DNA of 64,000 nt, taken from positions 1-64,000 of the forward strand of contig JBGAOY010000017.1 of assembly GCA_044221555.1 (NCBI GenBank), in the 5' to 3' direction. The position numbers were made by a program, and so were the translations under genes. The first letter of the stretch is position 1. Every line of letters begins with the position of its first letter. Positions 24,094 to 33,481 of this stretch are shown here, piece by piece. The stretch is from JAEUJM01 sp044221555 (GTDB lineage Bacteria > Actinomycetota > Acidimicrobiia > Acidimicrobiales > DATDAH01). The notes beneath the pieces were generated by a model. It was not told the DNA's origin. It was given only the letters and a program-made list of their open reading frames with translations, and searched no databases.

Positions 24094-25182
24094 TCAGACG
24101 TCGGCCGGTTGGTCGACCAGCTCCACCCGGCCGTCGGGGTGCTTGGCGAAGCGGCCCTGGTCGCGCTGGTGGACCGGGCCGTCGTCGGGCCAGGGCCAGC
24201 CGCCGAAGCCGGTGCGCTGGTAGTCGGCGATGGTCTGGCGGATACCGGCCTCGTCGTTCATCACGAACGGCCCGTACTGGGCGACCGGCTCGGCGATGGG
24301 ACGGCCCTGCAGGATCAGCACCTCGGCGCCGCCGGGGCCCGCGTGCAGGGTGACGGCGACCTCGGCGTCGAGCACCGCGCCGGTGGACGGGCCCAGGGCC
24401 GTGCCGTCGACGGTGAGCGAATCGCCCTCGTAGAAGTACAGCGTGCGGGCGGTCTCGCCCCCGGTGGTGGGCAGCGTCCACGAGGCGCCGGGCTCGAGCG
24501 AGGCGTGCCAGATGGCCACGTCGGCCTCGGGCCGTGCCGCCCAGGAATCGGGCGGCGGCGGGGGCGGCCGGTGGCCGTCGATCTCGCCGGCGATCACGGT
24601 GATGCGGGTGAGGTGGCCGTCGTCGTCCTGGTGGGCGAGGTGGGGGACGTCGGCGTCCCAGAACATGGTGAAGTACGGGTCGGTGAGCTTGTCGGCCGCC
24701 GGCAGGTTGAGCCAGATCTGGAACAGCTCGAGCGGGTTGGGGCGATCGGGGTCGAGCAACGGGAACATCTCGCAGTGGACGATGCCCCGGCCGGCGGTGA
24801 GCCACTGGGTGTCGCCGGCGCCGAAGCGGGCGGTGGCGCCGAGCGAGTCCGAGTGGTCGATGACGCCCTCACGCACGAAGGTCACGGTCTCGAAGCCGCG
24901 GTGTGGGTGCTGCGGGAAGCCGGGGACGACGTCGCCGTGGTACATGTTCCAGCCGTCGACGCCGGCGAAGTCGGCCCCGATCTCACGGCCGGCCAGCGAG
25001 GCCCGCGGTGCCAGCCGATCGTCGCCGGCGGGGTAGTCGTCGTGGTGGTGGGCACAGAACAGGAACGGGTCGAGCGTCGGCCAGTGCATCCCCAGGGGCA
25101 CGGTCTGCAGGACCGCGCCCCCGCCCGGCGCCGGCTCGTCGCCGGTCCTCTTGTCGGCCCCCCGGATCGTCGCGTCGCTCAT
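24094..25182 (-). CDS. Pirin family protein
   Basis: A 362-residue bicupin. The N-terminal cupin carries the pirin metal site: HPHRGFETVTF (two His) and GRGIVHCEM (His and Glu), about residues 93-138. The C-terminal cupin includes the PIAEPVAQYGPFVMN signature near 290-305. Bacterial pirins bind iron and have been linked to quercetinase activity or to control of metabolic enzymes; the role here is open. The chain is longer than typical pirins (about 290-320) because of an extended C-terminal tail with GWPWPDDGPVHQRDQGRF. The start lies 6 nt behind TAGCCT. Confidence 0.85.
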   Translation of the reverse strand: MSDATIRGADKRTGDEPAPGGGAVLQTVPLGMHWPTLDPFLFCAHHHDDYPAGDDRLAPRASLAGREIGADFAGVDGWNMYHGDVVPGFPQHPHRGFETVTFVREGVIDHSDSLGATARFGAGDTQWLTAGRGIVHCEMFPLLDPDRPNPLELFQIWLNLPAADKLTDPYFTMFWDADVPHLAHQDDDGHLTRITVIAGEIDGHRPPPPPPDSWAARPEADVAIWHASLEPGASWTLPTTGGETARTLYFYEGDSLTVDGTALGPSTGAVLDAEVAVTLHAGPGGAEVLILQGRPIAEPVAQYGPFVMNDEAGIRQTIADYQRTGFGGWPWPDDGPVHQRDQGRFAKHPDGRVELVDQPADV

Positions 25183-25188
25183 GGCTCC

Positions 25189-25194
25189 AGGCTA
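25189..25194 (-). promoter_or_regulatory. -10 hexamer TAGCCT, leaderless start
   Basis: TAGCCT on the minus strand ends 6 nt before the ATG of the pirin gene. Confidence 0.5.
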
Positions 25195-25319
25195 CGAGTG
25201 GGCCCGGCCTCCGCCTCCGCCCGAGCGCTCACCCGCGGGTGCTCGGATCACGGGCGAAGCGTCGTGGTGCGATCTATGCTCCGGCCGACAAACGTCGGCA
25301 ATGGATCGGGGGGTCCATC

Positions 25320-25985
25320 ATGTCGTTCCAGAAGATCGCCGGGATCTCCGGCATCGTGTTCGCCGTGCTCCTGGTGGTGAACTTCCTCGCGCCCGGCACG
25401 CCCGAGGCCGCGGATGCGTCCGCGGCCGACATCGCCAAGTACCTCGCAGACAACGGGGGCGGCATCAAGTTCGCCCAGGCCGCGGGCATGCTCGGCACCG
25501 TGCCCGCCGTGTTCTGGGGGGTCGGCCTGCTGGCCCGGCTGCGGGCGGCCGGCGGCGAGGGATCGGCCTGGGGCCTGGTGGGCCTGGTGGGCCTGGTCAT
25601 GTCGGGGGTGTTCGTCACCATCGCGGGGTTCATCCAGATCCCGTTCGTCGTGAGCGAGACGCTGCTCGAGGACACGGTCATGGTCGTCAACATGTGGCAA
25701 CTGGCCTTCGTGCTGGGGGCGGCGGTGTTCATGGGTCTCGCCGTCCTGCTGCTCGGGTACTGCTGCGGAGGTCTGCGGTGTGGTGTGGGCGCGAAGTGGC
25801 TCAACTACCTCGGGATCGTGGGCGCGGTGCTCGCGCTGGTGGGTGGCATCTGGCCCGCCGGCAGCGCCGAGGCGTCGCCGGTGAGCCTGGCCGGGCTCGT
25901 CGGCTTCCTGGTGTTCATCGTCTTCGCTCTGGTCAGCGGCATCGAGATGGTGCGCTCGCCGGCAGCGGTCGACGCAGGTACCTGA
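25320..25985 (+). CDS. Six-helix membrane protein, DUF4386-like
   Basis: A 221-residue integral membrane protein with about six hydrophobic helices (near 5-24, 52-73, 83-108, 125-150, 160-178 and 188-209). A first helix, a soluble loop with AADIAKYLADNGGG, then paired helices recall the DUF4386 group, whose function is unknown; the match is by overall look only. ATG at 25320 follows a run of G (GGGGGG) that may serve as ribosome site. In the leader, GCCGAC and GTCGGC (25284-25299) form a small hairpin. It shares no obvious operon with its neighbours. Confidence 0.65.
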   Translation: MSFQKIAGISGIVFAVLLVVNFLAPGTPEAADASAADIAKYLADNGGGIKFAQAAGMLGTVPAVFWGVGLLARLRAAGGEGSAWGLVGLVGLVMSGVFVTIAGFIQIPFVVSETLLEDTVMVVNMWQLAFVLGAAVFMGLAVLLLGYCCGGLRCGVGAKWLNYLGIVGAVLALVGGIWPAGSAEASPVSLAGLVGFLVFIVFALVSGIEMVRSPAAVDAGT

Positions 25986-26120
25986 CCGGACGGCACGAGG
26001 CTCGTCGTCGTCTGCCGGTCCCGTGCGACCGGTCTGACGGCCCGCGGGCGCGGGCCACGTCGAGCGGCCACGATGGTGCGTCGGCATTCGTCGGTCCCTG
26101 TCCGCGTCGGAGGTGGTGTG

Positions 26121-26819
26121 GTGAGCACGCGATCCCCCAAGGTCACCGCCGGGTTCTTCTCGTTCACCGAGGTCGAGGCGGGCGAGCACCACTCGTACAA
26201 CGAGTGGCACCTCTACGACCACCAGCCGGAGCAGTTCGTGCTGCCGGGGATCGCCTGGGGCCAGCGGTGGGTCCTGCCGCCGGCGCAGCGAGCGCGGGCG
26301 TCGGCGTCGTCGCCCCTCGACCGCACCCACTACGTCACGCTCTACCTGCTGGCCGAGCCGCTCGACCAGACGTTGGCGGACTTCATGGCGCTGGGGCGGC
26401 GCCTGGCCGAGGCCGGTCGCTTCCACCTGAAACGGACGTCGCACCTGGCCGGACCGCTCGCGGTGTCGTCCCTGCACGCCGCACCACGGGTGGCGGTGGG
26501 CCCCGAGGCCGTGCCCTACCGCCCCGGGACCGGCGTGCACGTCCGCGTGCTGCCCGCCGGGGCCGAGGCGGGGCGTCCCGAGGCCCTGATCGAGGTTCCC
26601 GGCGTGGCCGGGGCGTGGACCTTCGCCGGCGGCGCGGCGGCGGCCGGGCCCCTGGCCGACCTCCAGGTGGTGTGGTGCTGGCTCGACGGCGACCCGACGG
26701 AGGTTGCCGCCGCCCTCGACGAGGTGGCGCCGCCGCCACCCCACGACGCGCCGGTCTGGTTCACCGGCACGCTCGAGACGGTCGATCCGAGCGGCCCGTG
26801 GGACTGGTTCGACCGTTAG
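26121..26819 (+). CDS. Hypothetical protein, possibly a dimeric alpha-beta barrel
   Basis: A 232-residue protein I cannot name. The N-terminal region (GFFSFTEVEAGEHHSYNEWH, then LYDHQPEQFVLPGIAWGQRW) resembles EthD-like ferredoxin-fold proteins, and a similar beta-alpha layout may repeat in the second half. Many of those proteins handle small hydrophobic substrates. The GTG at 26121 is preferred because GGAGGTGG lies 5 nt upstream; an earlier in-frame start at 26073 would have none. The following gene is an F420-type oxidoreductase on the same strand, 69 nt away. Confidence 0.6.
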   Translation: MSTRSPKVTAGFFSFTEVEAGEHHSYNEWHLYDHQPEQFVLPGIAWGQRWVLPPAQRARASASSPLDRTHYVTLYLLAEPLDQTLADFMALGRRLAEAGRFHLKRTSHLAGPLAVSSLHAAPRVAVGPEAVPYRPGTGVHVRVLPAGAEAGRPEALIEVPGVAGAWTFAGGAAAAGPLADLQVVWCWLDGDPTEVAAALDEVAPPPPHDAPVWFTGTLETVDPSGPWDWFDR

Positions 26820-26838
26820 GGTCACCTCGCCGCCGGCG

Positions 26839-26876
26839 CGCCACGACCGGCACGCCACGACCGGCACGCCACGACT
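26839..26876. repeat. 14-bp tandem repeat, 2.7 copies
   Basis: The unit CGCCACGACCGGCA starts at 26839 and 26853, with a partial third copy at 26867. It fills the gap before the F420-type oxidoreductase gene, just upstream of its AGGGGGAT ribosome site. Confidence 0.8.
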
Positions 26877-26888
26877 AGGGGGATACGC

Positions 26889-27815
26889 ATGCGCATCAGC
26901 ATCAACGCGTCGGGACAGACGTTGTTCGCCACGCCGATCGACCAGTTCGAGCAGCACGCCCGCACCGCCGAGGCCGACGGCTTCGAGGGGTACTGGGTGA
27001 ACCAGCTGAGCGGCACCGACACCATGACGGTGCTGGCCCTGCTGGGCCGGGTGACCGAGCGCATGGAGCTCGGCACCGCGGTGGTCCCCACGTGGGGCCG
27101 GCACCCCGAGATGCTCGCGGGTCAGGCCCTCACCGCCCAGGCGGCGTCGGGTGATCGCATCGCGCTGGGCATCGGCCTGGCCCACAAGCCCAGCGTGGAG
27201 GGCAAGTACCACATCCCCTTCGAGCGGCCCGTTCGGCACATGAAGGAGTACCTCGATGTGTTGTTGCCGCTGCTGTCCGAGCGGTCGGTGTCGACCGTGG
27301 GTGAGATCTGGTCGTGCACCACCGACTTCGTGGCGCCGCCCGCCGCGGCGCCCCCGGTGATCGTGGCCGCGCTCGGCCCGCAGATGCTCGAGCTGGCCGG
27401 GCGCCGCACCGACGGCACGATCCTGTGGCTGGTAGGCCCCAAGACGGTCGCCGAGCACATCGTGCCCGGCATCGGCGCCGCCGCGGATGCGGCGGGGCGA
27501 GGCACACCCCGGGTGATCGCCAGCGTGCCGGTGTGCGTCACCAGCGATCCCTCCGGAGTGCGCGACACCGTCGCCATGATCCTGGCCAACTACAACGACC
27601 TGCCCTCCTACCGGGCGATGCTCGACCGCGAGGGCGCCGCCGGTCCCGCCGACGTGGCCATCATCGGCGACGAGGACGAGGTGGCCGCGGGCCTGGCCCG
27701 GTTCGCCGACGCCGGCGCCACCGAGTTCGCGGCGGTCGAGTTCACCCTGAACGACGAGGACGCGGCCCGGACCCGCGCCCTGCTGAGGCAGGTGAACGCG
27801 GCCTCCACCTCCTGA
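26889..27815 (+). CDS. LLM-class F420-dependent oxidoreductase
   Basis: A 308-residue luciferase-like monooxygenase-fold enzyme. The chain follows the actinobacterial F420-dependent class (TIM barrel): GYWVNQLSGTDTMTVLA near 35, GTAVVPTWGRHPEMLA near 62, and the flavin/F420-side segment PPVIVAALGPQMLELAGRRTDGT near 155 (here cited in part as PPVIVAALGPQMLELAG). The substrate is unknown; family members reduce or oxidise diverse cofactors and xenobiotics. The ATG follows AGGGGGAT by 5 nt. Assignment to F420 rather than FMN is inferred from the family and taxon. Confidence 0.82.
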   Translation: MRISINASGQTLFATPIDQFEQHARTAEADGFEGYWVNQLSGTDTMTVLALLGRVTERMELGTAVVPTWGRHPEMLAGQALTAQAASGDRIALGIGLAHKPSVEGKYHIPFERPVRHMKEYLDVLLPLLSERSVSTVGEIWSCTTDFVAPPAAAPPVIVAALGPQMLELAGRRTDGTILWLVGPKTVAEHIVPGIGAAADAAGRGTPRVIASVPVCVTSDPSGVRDTVAMILANYNDLPSYRAMLDREGAAGPADVAIIGDEDEVAAGLARFADAGATEFAAVEFTLNDEDAARTRALLRQVNAASTS

Positions 27816-27870
27816 GCTGTCCTGGATCGATCGCCCTGACGTGCCCCGCCTACCGGCTGACGGCGGGCGC

Positions 27871-29358
27871 TCACCGGCCGGCGGCCCAGAGGCGCTGCAG
27901 TTCGGGGGCGAGGTCGGTGTAGAGACAGCCGCTGATCACGTCGGCCCCCAACTCGTTGTGATGGGTGTCGTCCCAGTACACCTCGCGGTCCAGGTCGTCG
28001 AGGCAGTCGGCGATGTCCACCACGCCGGGATCGAGGAGGGGCCGCACCTGGTCGTACAGCTGCCGCTGATAGGGGGCGTTGGTGATGCCGTGGAACGCGA
28101 GCACCGCGTCGTCGACCGGCAGGTCGCGCGTGTAGAGGAAGGGCTGGAAGTAGGTGCGCACCGGCACGCCGAAGCTCTCCACCAGCCGGTGTGAGAACGC
28201 GACGCCCTGGTTGTAGAGGCGGGCGGCGTTCTCCGGCGAGTCGCTCTCGATGGTGTCGGGCCTCGCGTCGACATCGAGGAACCGCACGCCGCCGCGACCG
28301 AGTGCCACCGCCACCTGGTCGGCGAAGACCGTGGACAACTCGGCGGGCCGGCCTCCCAACACGTAGGTGCCGACGTCGTTCTTGCCGTCGTAGAACACCA
28401 CGAGATCCGGGGCGGGCCGGGACGTCAGCAGTTCGGCCGCCCACTCGGCCTCCTGCCAATTCGTGTACGCGACGACACCGAAGTTGCGGGCATCGATGGC
28501 GATCCCGTCGGCCTCGGCCCGGCGGACCACCTGCGACACGATCGTGTGCTCGTCGCGCTGGCCGTAGCCGAACAACGTCGAACCGCCGAAGAACCAGACC
28601 TCGAGGGGCGGCCGACCGAGGTCCTGGCGGGGGGCGTAGGACGTCCGCGCCCGGTCGACGATGTTGACGTACCGGCTGGCGTAGTCGATCGGGTTCCGCC
28701 ACAGGAGCAGTGGGTCGAACTGAGCGGTCGCGCCGCCCTCGTCGCGGGTCAACTCGGGACGCCACGGCTCGTCGGCGAACGCTCCGGGGTACTCCGCCGC
28801 CGCGATCGGCCCGTTCCCGCCCGGGCCGGGACGGGGCGGGGATGGGCGGAACACCACCGTCACCACCAGGAGGTCCAGCGCGAGGATCGGCACCAGGACC
28901 ACGGCCCATGCGTGCGCCCGCGTCCAGCCGGTCGGCCGGTACTCCCGGGTGTAGACGCGGGTCTCCAGGCGGAAGAGGCCTCGACGCGGTCGCTCCCGCC
29001 ACCGGCCCCGCTCCGAGCGGTCCGGCTCGAGCGCGTCCCACCGCAGGACCCGGCCGATGACCCAGACCGGGACCACGACGATGAGGGCGACAACGGCGAG
29101 GAGCACGACGCTGAGCACGACCCCGACCGCGTGCGTGATCGCGCCGAGCACCCGCTCGACCCACCGCTCCACCGCCGGTGAGAGCACGCGCGCCAGGGTC
29201 ATGGCCAGGGCGACAGTGACGATGATCAGTGCCGCCCAGGTCAGCCCGCGGGCGACGAAGATGCCGGCCACGAGTGCGGCCGCGATCAGCCCGACCAATC
29301 GTCCGCGCCCCTGGGTGGGTCGAGACGTGACAACGACTTCACGCCACCGTTCCGTCAC
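27871..29358 (-). CDS. Membrane-anchored SGNH-type hydrolase
   Basis: A 495-residue protein with an N-terminal membrane part (helices near 20-58, 72-100 and 148-170) and a large C-terminal domain outside. SGNH blocks are visible: block I FFGGSTLFGYG with S260, block III around YDGKND, and block V WDDTHHNELGAD near 475 with the Asp and His. Such enzymes are esterases or acetyl-transfer-type hydrolases acting on wall or surface glycans and lipids; the substrate is unknown. The start is GTG at 29358 with an excellent GGAGGTGA site upstream; the longer open frame would overlap the divergent gene's promoter. Confidence 0.8.
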   Translation of the reverse strand: MTERWREVVVTSRPTQGRGRLVGLIAAALVAGIFVARGLTWAALIIVTVALAMTLARVLSPAVERWVERVLGAITHAVGVVLSVVLLAVVALIVVVPVWVIGRVLRWDALEPDRSERGRWRERPRRGLFRLETRVYTREYRPTGWTRAHAWAVVLVPILALDLLVVTVVFRPSPPRPGPGGNGPIAAAEYPGAFADEPWRPELTRDEGGATAQFDPLLLWRNPIDYASRYVNIVDRARTSYAPRQDLGRPPLEVWFFGGSTLFGYGQRDEHTIVSQVVRRAEADGIAIDARNFGVVAYTNWQEAEWAAELLTSRPAPDLVVFYDGKNDVGTYVLGGRPAELSTVFADQVAVALGRGGVRFLDVDARPDTIESDSPENAARLYNQGVAFSHRLVESFGVPVRTYFQPFLYTRDLPVDDAVLAFHGITNAPYQRQLYDQVRPLLDPGVVDIADCLDDLDREVYWDDTHHNELGADVISGCLYTDLAPELQRLWAAGR

Positions 29359-29524
29359 CCCGATGTCACCTCCGCCCGCGCTCGCGCCGCCGGAGGCGGC
29401 TGAGGCTCGACGGGCGAACCTAGCAGTCGAACTCCGTGAGGGAGGTCGCTCGAAGGCGCGGTCAGCGCGCTCGCAACGCCCGGCGCCGGCCCTGAGGCCC
29501 GCGGCGGGGACGGAGACGGGGGGG

Positions 29525-29555
29525 TTGACCTGAAGTGCGGTCGAGGTCTTAGGGT
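29525..29555 (+). promoter_or_regulatory. Promoter of the DUF6687-like gene
   Basis: TTGACC (29525-29530) and TAGGGT (29550-29555) are separated by 19 nt; the ATG at 29564 follows after 8 nt, so the transcript should be leaderless. Confidence 0.6.
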
Positions 29556-29563
29556 CGGGCACC

Positions 29564-30619
29564 ATGGCCGTCCCCGCTGATGTCGAACCCGCCACTGATG
29601 TCGAACCCGCCGCCACCGCCCTCGTCCCGCTCGAGTTCGTCCCCTACGCCGACCTGGCCGGCCGCCCCAACGTGGTGGTCGACGGGTCGGCCACCGACGG
29701 CACCGTCCTGTGCCTGTCACACTGGCCGGGCACGCCCACCCCGCCCGAATTCCAGGCCGACCTGAGCGCGCAGATGGTGTTCCGCTACCTGCGGCGCTTC
29801 GACCGCCACGACGGTGCCGCGTTCGTCTCCAACAACCACTTCGACCAGGACGGCCTGGTGTCGGTGTTCGCGCTCACCGACCCGACGAGCGCTCTCGAGC
29901 ACGAGGCCCTGCTCACCGATGTCGCCGCCGCCGGCGACTTCGGCACCTACCGCTTCCGCGACGCGGCCCGCGCGTCGATGGCGATCTCGGCCTACGCCGA
30001 CCCGGCTCGCTCGCCCCTGGCGGAGCAGATCGCCGCCGCCGCCGACCCCACGGGCCTGCTCTACGCCGAGCTCCTGCCCCGGCTCGTGGAGTTGGCCACG
30101 CAACCGGCCCGCTTCGAGGCGCTGTGGGCCGACGAGGACGCCGCGCTCACTGCCAGCGAGCGCTGGGTGGCCGAGCGCGTGGTGGTCGACGAGGTGCCCG
30201 ACCTCGACCTGGCCGTGTTCGAGGTGCCGTCCGACGCCCCCGACACCGGTGGGCACCGCTTCGGCGGCTCGTGGTCGGCGGGACTGCACCCGATGGCCCT
30301 CAACAACGCCACCGAGCGCCTCGCCCTGCTGGTGCTGCGGGGCCGGCGCTACGAGTTCGTGTACCGCTACGAGACGTGGGTGCAGCTGCGGTCGCGGCCC
30401 CCGCGCCGGCGGGTCGACCTGGCGCCGCTGGCCCAGCGCCTCGACGCGCTGGAGACGGGCGGGGCCACCTGGACGGCGGACCGCCCCGGCAGCCTGCTGG
30501 CGGGCCTGTCGACCGACGGCGGCGCCGACAGCTCGATCGACCCCACCCGGTTCCGGGAACTGGTGGAGGAGCACCTGGCCACCGCGCCGGCCGCCTGGGA
30601 CCCGTATCCCGCGCCCTGA
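29564..30619 (+). CDS. DUF6687-like conserved protein
   Basis: A 351-residue cytosolic protein resembling the actinobacterial DUF6687 family. Conserved-looking blocks are FVPYADLAGRPNVVVDG (about 25-41), CLSHWPGTPTPPEFQADLSA and SNNHFDQDGLVSVFAL (about 89-104), the last with a His-Asp arrangement that could bind metal. A second region near 245 (GGSWSAGLHPMALNN) is also typical-looking. No role is known. It is followed two bases later by the stop of a convergent SDR gene. The family name is from memory and should be checked. Confidence 0.6.
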   Translation: MAVPADVEPATDVEPAATALVPLEFVPYADLAGRPNVVVDGSATDGTVLCLSHWPGTPTPPEFQADLSAQMVFRYLRRFDRHDGAAFVSNNHFDQDGLVSVFALTDPTSALEHEALLTDVAAAGDFGTYRFRDAARASMAISAYADPARSPLAEQIAAAADPTGLLYAELLPRLVELATQPARFEALWADEDAALTASERWVAERVVVDEVPDLDLAVFEVPSDAPDTGGHRFGGSWSAGLHPMALNNATERLALLVLRGRRYEFVYRYETWVQLRSRPPRRRVDLAPLAQRLDALETGGATWTADRPGSLLAGLSTDGGADSSIDPTRFRELVEEHLATAPAAWDPYPAP

Positions 30620-30621
30620 CC

Positions 30622-31395
30622 TCACACGTGGTCGGGGCGCAGCAGGGCCTCGGTGCCCCCGTCCACGAACAGCACCTGGCCGTGGACGAACACCGCATCG
30701 GGCCCGAGCAGGAAGCAGACCGCGCCGGCCACGTCGTCGGCCGAGCCGGTGGCCTGCACCCCCGTCGGGAAGGCGTCGATCCCCGCCGCGATCAGTGGGT
30801 CGCCCCGCATGCCCTCCAGCATGGGCGTGTCCATGCGGCCGGGCGCCACCGCGTTCAGGCGCACCCCGGCCCGGCCCCAGTCGACGGCCCGCTCCCGCAC
30901 CGCCAGGGCCAGCGCGCGCTTGGCGCTGGAGTAGGCGAAGGCCGACCGGTACCGGCTGGCGTCGGCCGCGGCCGCCCGGGCCGCCTCCTCGTCGTCGGTC
31001 CGCAGCACGGCGAGCAGGTCGTCGTTGGCCGAGCCGTCCACCGCGCCGATGCTCGAGATCGCCACCGCGGCGGGGGCAGCGCCCTGCTCCAGCAACGGCA
31101 GCAGGCCGTCGAGCACCGCCAACGCCCCGAAGTAGTTGACGCTGACCACCGTGGCGGGGTCGGGGTGCATGGGCGAGGCCGCCGCGCACGAGACCAAGCC
31201 GTCGAGGGCACCGCCGGAACGGGCCGTGATCTCGGCGACAGCGACCGCCCGCCCGTCGGCCGTGCCCAGGTCGGCCACGACGTCGGCATCGTGGCGGTCG
31301 ATCCCGATGGTCGGACGGTCTCGGTCCGCGAGGCGGCGCACGATCGCGGCACCGAGGCCCGACGCCGATCCGGTCACCACCACCGGGTTGGTCAT
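30622..31395 (-). CDS. Short-chain dehydrogenase/reductase
   Basis: A 257-residue SDR. The cofactor loop is VVTGSASGLGAAI (residues 7-19), strand 4 carries CAAASP in place of NNAG, and the catalytic Ser-Tyr-Lys set is SSIGAVDG near 118 and YSSAKR near 152. The layout and the GVRLNAVAPGRMDTPML segment resemble 3-alpha-hydroxysteroid dehydrogenase/carveol-type SDRs. An insertion between Ser and Tyr (LLAVLRTDDEEAARAAAADA) is longer than usual. The substrate is not known. Confidence 0.83.
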   Translation of the reverse strand: MTNPVVVTGSASGLGAAIVRRLADRDRPTIGIDRHDADVVADLGTADGRAVAVAEITARSGGALDGLVSCAAASPMHPDPATVVSVNYFGALAVLDGLLPLLEQGAAPAAVAISSIGAVDGSANDDLLAVLRTDDEEAARAAAADASRYRSAFAYSSAKRALALAVRERAVDWGRAGVRLNAVAPGRMDTPMLEGMRGDPLIAAGIDAFPTGVQATGSADDVAGAVCFLLGPDAVFVHGQVLFVDGGTEALLRPDHV

Positions 31396-31450
31396 GCGGT
31401 CGCGCCGCCGACGGGCACGTCCGACCCCAGGAGGTGCCGCGAGGGAGCGA

Positions 31451-32236
31451 TCAGCCCGTGAAGCCCGGCTGCTGCTGGACCACGTCGGCCGGCTGCGCGG
31501 CAGGCGGGGTGAAGTCGTTGGTGACCGTCTGCGTGCAGTCGGTGGGATCGACGATGGCGAAGTCGCCGCTGGGTCCGACCGCCTCCGCGGCCGGCGCCGA
31601 GTCGGGGCCGAACACGCAGTCCTCCCCGGCGATGGAGGACGTGACCGCCCCGCCGTCGTCGGTCTCGCTGACCGTGCAGTTGCCCGGCTCGTACGACACG
31701 AGGTACTCGCTGCCGCCAGAGGCGCCGAAGGTGAGGTCGACCAGCAGCGCCGTCGGGACCCCCTCGGTCGACCCGTCGAACGACTGACGGGCGCCTCCGG
31801 TGGTGCTCTCGCAGGCGACGGAGACGGCGAACTGGGCGTCGGCCGGGGCGTCGCCGGTGACCACCTTGTCGACGTTCACCGACGCGAAGGCGAAGCCGCC
31901 GGTGCCGGTGATGGTGGTGCGACCGTTGCTGCACTCGATCTCGAGGTCGTAGAAGTTCCCAGGGGTGCCCACCGGCAGGGTGACGGTCCCGGAGTTGGCG
32001 TCGGCCAGGTCGACGACGGCGTCGGGCACGTCGGGGATCGTCACCACGGTGTCGGACACGCACTCGTCGCCGGGGATGTCGAAGTCGAACACGACCTGGT
32101 GGGGGTTGCCCGACGGTGAGACCGTGATGGAGAAGCCCGACCCGGCGCCGGCCGGGCTCAGGAAGGCGAGCGAGCCCGCAGCGACGACCGCCGCGGCGAG
32201 GGCGATCCGGAACGAGGACAAGGCGGGCGCGCGCAT
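31451..32236 (-). CDS. Secreted protein with DUF5979-like domain
   Basis: A 261-residue exported protein. A Sec signal peptide (hydrophobic 11-30, ending SPAGAGS) is followed by two beta-rich domains. The second starts at VDKVVTGDAPADAQFAVSVAC (about 122-142), the recognisable opening of DUF5979-type surface modules, and contains Cys pairs that could form disulfides (CES, NCTV, EDC, DCTQ). No LPxTG sorting signal or membrane anchor is seen, so it is probably released or bound non-covalently. The ATG lies 6 nt behind TAGGTT, suggesting a leaderless mRNA. Confidence 0.75.
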   Translation of the reverse strand: MRAPALSSFRIALAAAVVAAGSLAFLSPAGAGSGFSITVSPSGNPHQVVFDFDIPGDECVSDTVVTIPDVPDAVVDLADANSGTVTLPVGTPGNFYDLEIECSNGRTTITGTGGFAFASVNVDKVVTGDAPADAQFAVSVACESTTGGARQSFDGSTEGVPTALLVDLTFGASGGSEYLVSYEPGNCTVSETDDGGAVTSSIAGEDCVFGPDSAPAAEAVGPSGDFAIVDPTDCTQTVTNDFTPPAAQPADVVQQQPGFTG

Positions 32237-32321
32237 CCCCGGAACCTAGCCGGTCGGCCGACCGCGGCGCCGAACCCGCCCGGTTGGCCGGGCATCGCTC
32301 TGGCCTGCTTGCCTGAGGACC

Positions 32322-33440
32322 ATGGCCACCACTCCGCTCGACGCCGCCCGCGACCTGTTCGAGGTGCTCGACTCGGCCGCCTCGGCCACCCCGGCGGGGG
32401 CGCCGATGCCGCAGTCCTCGCTCGACCTGCTCGAGTCGGCGGGCCTGTACGGGCCGATGGTGCCCCGGGCGGTCGGTGGCCTCGAGCTGCCGCTGGCCGA
32501 CGTGGTCGACGTCTACGCCGAGGTGTCCCGGGCCGACGGTTCCACCGGGTGGTGCTACTTCGCCGCAGATGTGGCCGCGGCGTTCTTCGGGGCCTGGCTG
32601 CCCGATGCCGGTGTGGCCGAGGTGTTCGCCGACGGGGTGCCGGTGGTCGCCGGCCAGTTCGCCCCCAACGGGGTGGCCACCATCGACGGTGACGACCTTG
32701 TGCTGAACGGCGACTACCAGTTCGGCAGTGGCATCGCCCACGCCGCGTGGGCCGGCGCCGGGATGATGACCGCGCCCGATGACGGCAGCGACCCGGCCTT
32801 CCTGCTGGGCTGCTTCCCCGTGGGCCAGGCCGAGATGAAGGGCAACTGGGACGTGCTCGGGCTGCAGGCCACGGCCAGCTGGGACTACGCGGTCCGCGAC
32901 GTGCGGTTGCCCCGGCACCGCACCTTCGACTTCTTCGCGCCCGTGGTGCACCGGGGCGGGCCCATGTACGCGCTCGGTGTCTTGCCGCTCACCGCCGCCG
33001 GCCACGCCGGCTGGGCCCTGGGGATCACCCGGCGGGTGCTCGACGAGGTCGCGGCCCTGGCAGCGGACACCCAGCGCATGGGGGCGCCCAGCACCCTGGC
33101 CGAGTCCGAGCGGTTCCTGTTCGAGTTCGGTGCCCTCGAGGGCCGCTACCGGGCGGGCCGGGCCTGGGTACGGGAGGCGGTCACCGAGGCCGAGGCCGAG
33201 GCCGCCCGTGACGGGGTGGTGTCGGCCCGCACCGCGAACCTCGTGCGGGAGGCGTGCCGCCACGTCAACCAGGGCGGGGCCGACATCGCCCGCCAGGCCT
33301 ACCTGCTGGCCGGCACCAAGGGACTTCGGGAGGGGCCGATCCAGCGGGGGTTCCGCGACCTGCACGCCGGCGCCCAGCACTTCTTCGCCAGCCCGTCGGC
33401 CGCCATCGACCTCACCCGCTCGCTGCTCGACGACGCTTGA
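32322..33440 (+). CDS. Acyl-CoA dehydrogenase-like flavoprotein
   Basis: A 372-residue member of the acyl-CoA dehydrogenase/HpaB-like flavin monooxygenase superfamily. The N-terminal helical part (LDLLESAGLYGPMVPRAVGG) is followed by the central beta domain (LNGDYQFGSGIAHAAWAG, GLQATASWDY) and C-terminal helices ending in REGPIQRGFRDLHAGAQH, the usual last block of the DszC/HsaA-type monooxygenase branch. The general catalytic Glu of true acyl-CoA dehydrogenases is not apparent, so a flavin-dependent monooxygenase role fed by a separate reductase is likely. Flanking genes give no pathway. Confidence 0.78.
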   Translation: MATTPLDAARDLFEVLDSAASATPAGAPMPQSSLDLLESAGLYGPMVPRAVGGLELPLADVVDVYAEVSRADGSTGWCYFAADVAAAFFGAWLPDAGVAEVFADGVPVVAGQFAPNGVATIDGDDLVLNGDYQFGSGIAHAAWAGAGMMTAPDDGSDPAFLLGCFPVGQAEMKGNWDVLGLQATASWDYAVRDVRLPRHRTFDFFAPVVHRGGPMYALGVLPLTAAGHAGWALGITRRVLDEVAALAADTQRMGAPSTLAESERFLFEFGALEGRYRAGRAWVREAVTEAEAEAARDGVVSARTANLVREACRHVNQGGADIARQAYLLAGTKGLREGPIQRGFRDLHAGAQHFFASPSAAIDLTRSLLDDA

Positions 33441-33481
33441 CCTACCGACCCCCGCCGGGCGCACCCCGTCGCGAGGGCGGG